This document shows, piece by piece, positions 12,262 through 24,200 of a stretch of DNA of 64,000 nucleotides (its first letter is position 1; each line of letters begins with the position of its first letter). A program made the position numbers and the translations under genes. The stretch comes from Branchiostoma floridae (Eukaryota > Chordata > Leptocardii > Amphioxiformes > Branchiostomatidae), in contig NC_049987.1 in assembly GCF_000003815.2 (NCBI RefSeq), positions 9,996,452 to 10,060,451 on the forward strand. The letters are read 5' to 3'. Below the pieces are notes generated by a model. That model did no database searches and was not told the origin of the DNA. It saw only the letters and a program-made list of their open reading frames with translations.

Positions 12262-15200
12262 CTAAGGGGTTAAAAGAAATAGTTAGATGCATGATATTGC
12301 AGTTGGTACTGTTAATACATGTCTTAGAACAACTAACTAGAAATTAGTATTCAACACTTTGGTTTTCTTACATTATAACGTAAAATGTTTCATCAACATG
12401 TTATTTTGCTATGCCTTTCGAACAGATAAGTACTCGTATTATCAAATTTGAATTCAGTACCGGTTTGGCAATATGCTTATTAGTGCATATATAGTACATG
12501 GGCCCCCAAATAAACAACTCACCAATTAAAGATAACGATAAAGTTTATATGATAAAAGAACATTATGATAACAGTATGATAAGATATAGTTTTATCAATC
12601 ACGATTTTTTATTATCATTATTATTTGAAGTTTGACTACCAACTTACTTGAATGTAGAAGGTCAATCGAATATGTGTTTCTATCCCGCCGAGCAGGAGAG
12701 CTGTGTATCGTTGGTTTCTCAAAGTGCTGCAACTCTATCGCAGACCTCTTAGTCGGCGAGCCGTTCTTCTTTCTGTTGGAAATGACATAAATCGTTTAAA
12801 CGTTTATTTCTACCATTGGATATCCGTATCGAAAAAGGTTTAGGAATTCCACTAGCACATCATTTATTAAGTCAAAATGATGAAATAAATATTCTTAATG
12901 TTGTTTAACTGAGAGCTGCATGCATATGTACATATGTGTCAAAAATATTCTTCAATTTGGACTTACTTTTTGTTCGCAGAACCTCTCGTTATGCAGTAAG
13001 CTATGGACTCTGATTTTGAAGATTTTTCTGGGGAAATGGATAAAATGTATTTTAGTAGCAATACTAACAAGCGTTCGCAGAACTCAACCTTCGTGAAATG
13101 GGTGAGGGTGTGGTGGCTTGAGGGTGTTTTTTTATAGACATCTCAGGGGCTAGCGAATGAGTGAGCGAATGAGTGAGATAGCTCTGGAGATGCCTTACAT
13201 AATCAAATTTTATTATACAAATCAGGGGCTAATTTGCATAGATAATGAGGACAGTTTGAAAGCCTTCTTCATTTCATAATAGCAGATACTCAAACATAAG
13301 ACACATGTAACTAACAAAGAGAGAAATATTAGCCTAACTGAGTATGTTCGATTGGGCCACAGCAAGTAAATTTTATGGATGACATCCGCGCGCGCATTAA
13401 TGTTCGCAAGATTTCGGGAAAAAAAACAAGAATTTTTTCTTCTGCAGGGACCGTCAACATGACGATAAAGTACCAAAATTAGCAAATATATTTTGTTGTA
13501 GCCTAATGATTGTACTTGTACAAGTGACACTTGCGAGGTACCCAGGACTGTAGCTGTAGAAATAAAACTTATTGGATATATGGAAGCTATGAGTGTGCTT
13601 ACCAACTTTGTTGATGATGCCAGTCTACCACACTAGTGTCACTTTTACCACACCAGTACATGTCTTAAAAACAGGAATGAATGCCTTGTTGGCTCTGATG
13701 CCATGTTTTGTCCCTTTAATTCTTTTTACAACAGTGGTCACAACTTTATGGTGCCTATTTTTGAAAATGTAGCCATCTTGTTTGTTTTTACCTATCTTGT
13801 TTTTTTTCGTCCCATCGCACTTTTTTTGCAGTCTGCAGAGGATGTCATCCATAAAATTTACTTGCTGTGGCCTTGGTAAAAATTCCCGGAATTTACAACA
13901 AGTCTTACGCACGTGCGTAATTGCATCATCCTTTTGGAGGGTAATAACACGGGAAGGGTTGACGGATCGTCATGATTTTTGATCTCTAGGTAACTTGGGG
14001 GATGCCTTCCATAATCAAGTATTTTATGCAAACCAGGGGCTAGTTTGCACAATTAATCAATCCGTAGCATTTCATAACAGGACAGTCAAACGTACATATA
14101 TTACATTTGTAACTGAAAAAAAAGAGATATTTATAGATATATATAGATATTAAATATGCAAATTGCTACCTAGCTCCGCAAAGTAGTACGTTATATACTT
14201 CCAATGTGTATAATGGACTATCGAGATAAAACATGTCAATATTGACGACTTAATACATTGCATGGACGTTTCCACAAAGTAATATAGTTTTCTTGTACAA
14301 CCCCTTTAAGTATAATATACAACTGCTGCAATACAGATAATTATTTTCGACTTGTTGCTTGCAACAATGATGATGTAACATTCTTTGTTTCACAATGCAG
14401 TCCACTACATTGTGTATCCCATATTTCTAATGTACAATCCCTATAAACAATCTCATCAATGACTACAAGTTACTGTGAAAAACAAACCCTGCTTTTTTTC
14501 AACAATGTATTATAGCGGTAGTAACTGTTACATGTAAAACCCTTTTAAAAGTTATAATATATGCCCCTGTATACAATATCATCATTGCTCTTATTCTTGG
14601 TGTACAGATTATCAAATCTTATGGGAAACATGTACACCCCACCATGTATAATGTACTGTCCCTATAGTACCATTTTTTTGTTAACTTTTGGGGTCACTTC
14701 CTGTGGAGACGGGGTAAGTGCAGCGTGGTAGCAGCATGACGTAATACCACCTAAATATAGCACGATTGCGTAATACCCACTCATGGCCACTGTAAAACCC
14801 ATTTTCCACGTACAAACATCCCCTGCAAAACCGTCAGAAGCAACTAGACGAAAAAACACCTCGTACGTTTCTTCTCCTTCTACCTACCTACATACGAAAT
14901 ATCAGATCAATCTGTCATGGTCTTACGATGCTGGACTGTTCACAGACATGCCCTATATAATGTTTCTACACATACCTATTGTATCATGAAAATTACCACC
15001 TAATTTGCATAACAAGCATACAATTATGTACATCATTACGTAAGCTGTCTGCATACCTACAGTCATTAACATCCATCAACCCCTTCTTGCATTATTCCTT
15101 CTCTAAACCTAAAACAAGAATTACTTTCACCGCCCCTGCGAAACCCCTAGGTGGCCCAAACTTACACACCTTACTATGCTTTTACACAGCTACCTACCAC

Positions 15201-18200
15201 TTAAAAATCATCACCCAAACAAGTCCCAAACAAAAAATAGCAAAACCGGAAGTTCCGCTGCCATACCCTAACACGCCGCTAGAGCGCCCTGCCGTAACGC
15301 AATTCCTGCCATTCCTTTGTCATGTCTAATCCTACCCACATACCAAATATCAAAACCATCCATTTACGCGTTCCCTAGTTATCAGGCTGACAAACGACCC
15401 CCTGACATCAAAACAGCACTGACTACAAACACTTCGTTTCACGAAGTGAACAATTGCAGCAAAATATGAAAACATATGTCTAGGGTAATGTAGTCTCATA
15501 GTGCATGCCTATTGATATTTTTGAACCTTCATCAGGGCAGTTACTTAGGCCCCCTTTCCACTAGAAGGCGATCGCGCTGCGCTCTCACTGCGACCTAAAT
15601 ATGATATGTGTAACCTTCACTTTCACACTGGGTATATCATACAAAACGTAAAAGTGTAACTGAGAAGACAACAAAACACACAAATTGTAAAAAGATTCGA
15701 TTCTTTTCTATACAATTCGTTGAGCGATCTGTCAGTTTTAGGTCTCTGAGAGATCGCGGCAAGAGCGCCGTCCTAGCGGAAATGGCCTAGAAGGGATTAT
15801 CATCCAACAAATAAGGACAATGACCAAGGCCATAAAAATGTCACCATGGTTACTGGTATACTCTTTAGTGATTGATTACAGAGCAGTGTTTAGTTAGGCT
15901 AGACCATGTGAAAGTAAACATTGTGTATTTGCTTACAAATGTTACGTTTCTATCAATTTGGTAATCGAAATGAAATATTTTATCACCAAAAAAAAACTTA
16001 GAACTAACGTTTGTGTCCATATTTTCAAAGTGTACATGTCGTCTGCTAACTTTCATTACTTACTTTCCTTCCTATCCCGTCGGATCCAGCCCCTCCTGAT
16101 ACTCAGAGTGATGATGGCAGCAACGGCAAGAAGCATCCCCACCGCTGCAGACCCGGCAATCACACCAACAACAGCTACACGAGAAACTTGAGGAAAAAGA
16201 CATTCGGAATGTAACTTTGTGTACAGAATACACTCAAGAAAAGCAGGAAAAAAATTCTCAATGTATTTTAGAATTTAGAAAGCAACAAATACTTTCAAGG
16301 TTATTTAGCCTTTACGGTAACGAGTCGACTCTGACGTAATTTTACAACATTATCAAAGTGCTTAGTACCTGAAACTGTTAGTCGAAACTCTCTCAAGTCC
16401 GAGCCGAACTTGTTGGTTGCCTTGCACATGTATGTTCCTGCAAGGTCTTTTGTTGCAGAAGATATAGTCAACTTGCTCTGTATCTTGTCGCCGTAGACAG
16501 TTTTAACATCTACGTCACCTTTACTTTTATCATCAAAGTCTCTCTGACCACTCCGACCTCTCCATAACCATGTGATCTTGTCAGGAGTAGGGTCGCTACG
16601 GATTAAACAGGTAAGACTGACAGGCTCGCCTCTCGTGACAGAAACTGTAGACGAGACGTTGAGGACCTCCGGTCTACCTTGGATGGAAACAGACGGTCAC
16701 ATTCACGAAGTGTAATCATCACTACAGTGCAATCATGGTCTGCAATATAATCTACAGAGGATTTATATATATTATTATGTAAGAGCATTGTCCGACGATT
16801 GCCTGGCAATTTTAGGGATTCATCGTTCATACGAATACATTATTATTAAATACTAACATCCCCTTCCTAAATAAAACCAAAATAAACCTCAGAGCAAAGA
16901 ACAAACAAACTGGTGATGTGCAACAGTTGCAGAGAATCTTCCGAACAGTTTGCTGAAAGATACAGTAAAGTATGCTTTGGAAACTGTAATGTAATGAGCG
17001 GACAGTACCTACGACGTTGATGAACGTGCTCCTGCTCACTGCTTGAAAGCCCTTGCTGTTAGCGACGCATTCATACGCCCCTTCATTGGCATACCCTATC
17101 TCGGAGAACGCTAGAGGGTTTTCATAGAACACCCTGGTGCCAATCCGCCTCCATCGGACTCTAGGTTTCGGGTTTCCTTCTGCCTGGCAGTTTAAAGAGA
17201 AACCGGCTTGTCCGTACATAACCGTCGTCTCCTCATCAAAGACGGATTTGATGAGGGGTGGGACTAGAGAAGGGAAATATGATAGCAAAATATTGCGGAA
17301 TTTGACAATATTAGTAGAATATTTCAAATATAGATTCCCACTTGGCTGACATTGCTCTTACTTCTACTTTTCATCATACTTATCATCATGACACCACTGA
17401 TTTTTGATTTGCCATTTTTGTGCTAATATGCACTTGTTACTTTTGCAAGGAGACATAAGAACTCTATGGTATAAGTTTGATATTGATCATCATGAAAAGA
17501 CCCCCTCGCATTGCCTTAAATTGTGATGACATCTCCCGTCCACTTGACAAAAAACTGGATCAATTGCCTCCCTATAAGAAAAAAAAGCTAAGGGCAAATA
17601 GGCACCCTGGTATCTTCATAACAACTGCAATATGGTGATCAATCATTTCAAGTGAAAATGATAAATATCTTACATCTGACATCTAATGCCATCGTCCCAA
17701 ATCCGTCTGGTTTGACTCCATTCCGCGCTGTGCACTGGTACGTGCCGAGGTCGAAGCTGGTCACATTTGTCAAAGTAAGGACACTTCCTCTGCGGTAGAG
17801 ACATATTGATTTCGTCTTCAAAACATACATGTAATTCATCACAGAAAGTGAGGAGGCTAGAGGCTAGAGGCGCTGAAATCGCTGACTCTCTCACCCTGTC
17901 CGTATGTGATATATGAAAAAGCTTTCGGGATATTCCCAGCCGGTATCAATCAATAGGTTACGTCCGGTAGTTGATCCTAGTATCAGCTCATGAACATCGC
18001 TGTCGGCTTGTTTGCAGTCATCTGTCCACTTTGAAATTCCCTTACTTTCTACCATTAAGGTTAGTACGAACATATTTCAGTTTTTCTACAAATATTTGTC
18101 CAATTCATACATGTAAGTGTAATTTAATATTACCTCCCCAGAGGTCCTTGGGGTGAGCTGTCGCCGAGTCTCCACCAGGTCAATGATGCTCTGGGATTGC

Positions 18201-21200
18201 TGTCAACCTCACAGCTCAGGTTCGCTGACTGTCCTTCAGTCACTACAACTGACATCTTTGGGACCTTAACAACTGGAGGATCTACAGTGGAATGTAAGTG
18301 TATTAAATGACATTCCGCTTCAGGGTCTAGAAATCTAAAACAGCAATCAAGTTTGATAACGTTGATAAAATCCATATCCAGCATCGGCGCACGTACACAA
18401 CACGCGTAACCTTATCAATGATAGTATACAATTGATTTCCTTTTGGGCAAATTGAGAAGAAATATGGAGGCTGGTTTTATGGCCAATTTCCGCAAAGCAA
18501 AGCAAAATAATAAACTTAAGGTTAACACATAGCCGCTACTAACAGAGAACAAAAATACTTATACCGGTGCGCTTTTGTACTATGGATTTCCGTTTTGCAT
18601 GTCCTTTATATTCCGCATAGATGCCACAGTTATATGATGAATGAAATAATCCATGGCTAGACTAACCACAATCCCCACCGGCGACATTTATTACTTCTAC
18701 ATTTCTCTAAAGGAACACATTGAGTCTAATATGCCAATATGTCATAGATTCATCGAAGATCATTCCTTAGATTTGCAAGTATGGGGCAGCACACATAAGG
18801 TAAGGCAAAATTTGATATATTTTTGCTTGATGTAGTACATATAAAATCGATTACTTGTGGCTGTAAGCATTCTAGGCGACGTATACGTAGTTGAAAAAGT
18901 TTTTGCTATTAAATTCAATTTGGATAATGATGTGTTTCATACAAAGACTATCTTAAATTTTGCATTTGTCTTTGGTGACTTAAGGTGCGCTCCCACCGCA
19001 CTTAGTTCAAGCCTGCGTCACTACGGGGTTCGTTCACTGCGTCACCGTTTTGTTACTTTCTCGATTTTTTTATAATTTAGATATTGCATGATATGTAGAA
19101 GTATGACCAAGAAGACGACAAAATACACAAAAAGAAAGAAAAATCGTTCTTGATCTCTGAAATTCGATGAGTATCTTTCGAACCCCACAGTGACACAAGC
19201 TTGACACAAGTGCAGTGGGAGCGCACCTTTACCGGCACTTGTACACTACTAACCCCTAATAGATGGTGTTACGGCAAGATAAAACATTTGGAGAGAACGG
19301 AAAAATATACACCAACCGAATAATTTAATTCTTAAAACTGTACTTACACCTAACTTGAATTGTCACTGAAGTGACCAGCGGGTCAGTAAGGAAAGGGAAG
19401 CCCTGGTCAGATTCACAGCTGAAGTTGGCTCCATTATCCCATTTGGTCAGGAACGAGATCACCAGGTCTAGAGATATTCTTCTGACCGCTTGCTCTACCA
19501 TTGCTTCACGTGGCAGGTCTAACCGCTGTGTGCCGTTATACCAGGCCAGGGTCGGGAGCGGGTCGCCCCCTTCAGACCGGCAGGACAGGATGAGACTTTT
19601 GCCGGCTGCGCGAGGTGACAGGTCGCCGAGTACGACAGGTGATGACGGCGGGGGAACTGTGGAACGTGAGCAGAGGCATTGAAGACATTTATTGACATCC
19701 TATTTATACTGTTGTTGCTTCATGGGTAAATAGTTGAGGCAAGTGCAAGGTGATGACGATATTTTTTACACGTTATGTTCGTCTAATTTAATACTTGTCC
19801 TGTGAGGTTCATCTTTGCAACAAGACCATCTGAAAAAAAACTTTGGTGTGCGGAAAAAAACCTAAAGGTCAATGGAACGTGAGTGGCTTTTGGTATTTCT
19901 TAACGTTGCCTAGAACATCCCTAGGGCTGATACCGAAGGGTTTATTTGTAACTCCCTTACAAATGTATTCCAATTTGTATTCCATTCTGAATAACCCACC
20001 ACAACCACCCACGCGGCTTCCCCCTTTCAATTGTAAAATCCACCTCTGATCTTACAGCGGAAGACAATAAAGTCCATGTTGGAATGCAAGACATACCCTT
20101 CTGCGGCAATGTGCTTCTGTCTGATCCGCCGGTAGTCATGGTGAACCAATACTTCTTCATTATGACTGTTTGGGGAGTTCTAAGTAACGCTAAGGATCAA
20201 ACGGTAAGCGTTGTTCCCACATATGATGGAAAGGTTCATCTCCAACTGCTTACATACGATCAAAGACATCATGACTTATCGCCTTAGCTTATACCTCAAA
20301 ATTATGGTACGTGTCTGAGGGTGAAAACTTGAAATATTAGATGAGTCGGAGGAAGGCGCCGAAAAGTACCATGAAGGTTTTTGATAGCTCAGGTATACTT
20401 TGACTAACGATGAGTTCTCTGCGATCGAAACTCATGTCAAACGTCGGGATATTTGAAAACCTTGTCTACGAGGGGTGATCAATACGTTCTAGGCCTCACC
20501 CAGAAATAATAAGCACAACTCATATTTCGAAGTATAACGTCTTTTATGAATTTGTACCAAAATACAATTATTGTGATCATTGCTTTACTGGTGACACCCA
20601 GCAACGGTAAGTAACCTACTGACTTTCAAAAAGACGTTGCCTGGAAAGTAATAGTTCAAATTTGGAGGGTATTGATGAACGGCTTCATACTACTAAGTTG
20701 TGCCTCGAAATTTGAGATGTGCTTCTTATTTCTGGGTGAGGCTGAGAACTTATCGATCATCCCTCGTACGTCTCATATATCCTACCAAACCATGTCTTTG
20801 TATAATTATAGAAGTAATCATCAAAGAAGATGTGCTTATGATCAGAAAGCTACTTATTTCTGTTCTCGGGCTTTAGAAAATTGCACATTTCCTATCTCAG
20901 TATCCATTGCTATATCATGCGAAGAAGTGATTAATAAGTTTATGTCATGTGCGAAGTGCTCCCGATTGATAGATTAGGTTAGAAGTAAATGATCTTCAAA
21001 TGATTTCTGTTGTATCTTTTTTGTAGATGATGTATCGATTAATAAACCCATTGACATGGTTTGGGTCAGGTAATAATACAAACATGACACATGTAGGAAG
21101 AACTCACAGCACATAATTTGTTGTCGCGGTTATTACAAGCTACAATTGCTGCATTTTGTGACAACTTTTTTTGACACCAATTCTACAGAAATCGTTTTGA

Positions 21201-24200
21201 AGACGATCCATACGGCTAATTATGATGAGGTCCATTCATCTTTGTCCTTGACTTCTAACCAACAGGAGGGAACTAAAGCATCGACGCAGAACAGGAAGTC
21301 GTAAAATTGCTTTGGGATGGCAACATTTCCTGTGAGGGAGAGTAATACCCACAAAGTACTGTGCCTGCGTTTAATCTTCCTACAACAAGGGCCAATTTTT
21401 ATTGATTTTATGCGTGCGGCCTTTAGGCGTGCGAATTCCCCCACAGTAGAAATAATAAGGGGTCTCACAGGCACTGGGCGTTATTGGATTGTGTAAGTCT
21501 TAAAAAAAACTTTCCACCTGAAGCACTTTTACCCAACGGTTGGCAAGGGTATGATTATACAGGGGAAGCTTTGCGCATCAAAGGGAATCTGAGGCACACG
21601 TGCACCAGCTGTGTTGCTGACATATGCTGAGAATCACATTAGGGGTGATAAAATAAGCACATCTGTCTATGTTAAGGTTGCAGAAAGGTATCAAAAGACC
21701 TACAAAAAACTCACCGACGACAGTCAACCTTGCATCCCTCGTGTCCGTGAATGAGAACACCCCGCACCGGTAGTTCCCGGCGTCGGCTGGTTGAGCATTC
21801 GTCACCCGCAAGTTAAACTCTCCGCTACGGTTATTACCGACGATGGAGAATCGGGGGAATTCGGGATCCACGACGCTCCCCGAGGACACGTGGAACGGTT
21901 TGCCGTCGGGTTCGGAAGGATTGTACTTGTGCCAGTTGACGACGTCACTCGCTGAGAGCCCGCTGAATGCGCAGTTCATGGTTACGTTGTGTCCGACTAA
22001 CACGGCAGCAGATTCTGGAAACACTCGGTACAGGGCTGATTCCGCCATTGCTGTTCACAGGCACACAAGGAAATATGATCAAAAATCAATAATCTGTATG
22101 TAATTGACACACGATAATAACCGTATGTTTCGAGTTAGGTGTATTATTTTGTAACGTGGCGACCAATTGGAATCACATGCTTAATCTAGCAAATAGCTTT
22201 ACCTTATTACATTGTTAATAGTTTACAATAGATTCCAACTAGCAGGCAGTCGGCTGTCATTCTGGTTTTATGCAGTCAGTAATATCCCAACTGACCTAAA
22301 AGCGCTGCGACCTAATCTTTGACCGAGCGATCAAGCAATTTCACACATAAAACGATTCATTTTACGCCTGGGCAATTGTTGTCTTTTAAGTCGTACTTTT
22401 AACTTTCGTATAGCATTCTTATCGAGGTCAGTGGTTGTATTGTACGTCCAATTTAGGGCGCAGCGATTGTTGTGTAGCAGAATGAGAGCAGACATTCTGA
22501 AACTGTTTTAGGACGTTCACAGAACAAGACATTATGTAAGGCATGGTCAGCAACTCTTCCGCAAATAACAAGGCGTTATTGAGACAGCACGGTTTCTTAA
22601 TAATGCATGCTGTCCTCTTGAATAGTGCATAGATTCTCACTTCTAAACGTCCCTGACATTCATGAAATGACAAGTTACTTTTTACTGCCTGGTATTTTGC
22701 AATCGCGCAGGTGGATTCAGGACAAACGTTAGATCTCTGCTTCCTCATGTACAGATTGGGAAGAAGGAACCATTCATCGGACGCGATGGATGGGAGATAG
22801 CATCACTTCCTCAAGGAGATGCTCAGGAGGAAATCCAGGATAAAGAAGTATCCGATCGACTCACATAAAATAACCATTATAGGTACGATTTTGCAATCCA
22901 CAAAAGCCTAGTAACCAAATATAACCTTAAGGATGAGTATTCCTTAGGGGCTCTATCAAGGCCGTCTTAACGTAGACTGATAGCTTTGTCTTTATCGTCA
23001 GCTTATTGGTTCCGGATGAGACTCTAAACCCTAAAAGTAAGCAGAATAGTTATTGAGACAGGTTTTCGCTAATGAGCCTTATTTTTATCTGGAAGTGTCT
23101 GGAGAGTAGCTGATTTAGGAAGGAAGATATCCGATACGATTCTCTTTACTGCTGGCGGCGTAGTCAATAGTGATGTGTTTGGAATTCGATGAGCAGCTGG
23201 GTGCCTCCTCCTGAAACTTTGACCGAAAGGCACACGGTATATGGAATCAATAAGATGGTACTTTTGTGTTTTTAAGTGAGCGGTCATTTTTTTTATATAT
23301 AGGTATTTTGCTCATGTCTATCAAAAGAAGTATCATTATTCAAAACTAATATGTATGTATAAGAGAAAACATTTTAAGTGATGAGCAGAATGTACATCTG
23401 TAAAGTTGAGTTTCTCACAGTTGAAATGTTCGGTGTGGAAAATCCGCGATTGATTGTTTGTTTCGTGTTATATCAAGCACCGTTCCTCTCTTTACTATCA
23501 CCATTAGACGGCGATCTAGCTGCAACCTAAGTTGGATTTGTGTAAACCTTGATTTCATAATTGAAATATGAAATATGAAAAGTAAAAGTATAACTGAAAA
23601 GGCATATGAAAAAATTTAAAAGTATAACTGAAAAGGCAACAATACATACAAAGCCGTAAAAAGTAGATTTTATCTGTGAAATTAGTTAAGTGATCTGTCA
23701 AATTTTAGATCGCATCAAAATCGCTGCAAGGTCATTGTCCAAATGAAATGGGGTGGGTGATAGCGAGCACCACTGTTGTTATACATGGCCTTCAGAGCAC
23801 CGCCACTCGTCTTAAGTATCACCATGATGACCAAGTATGCCTGTCTGATAGATTGCAAACAAATAGAGGGTAATTAAGGAGGATTCAGTAGAGTTTTCCA
23901 CCACCTGAGCTGCAACAGAACACAATTACGTATCGGCACACTGAGAGGCCCAAGATAGTCTGAGAAGAGCCAGTGTAATTGGAAAACAGCACTGCGAACA
24001 GCGCACAGATTACTTTGGAAGTAGAAGAACTGTAACAATTACGTGCACGCCTGCCAGTTGCCTGGCGTCAGGATCTGTGATTTATCCTCTGGTTATTGGT
24101 GCAGTCAACAATACTGACGGTACAAAATAATGAGGCATACATCTTCATACAAAAGTATTGATTGGTTATGACTGATACAATCTCAAATACTGAAGATCTC

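Noticed and set aside
22048-22048. ATG of the V-set exon as the true start codon
   Set aside because: It lies two bases inside a good splice acceptor; joining the signal-peptide exon in phase 1 gives a secreted Ig domain.
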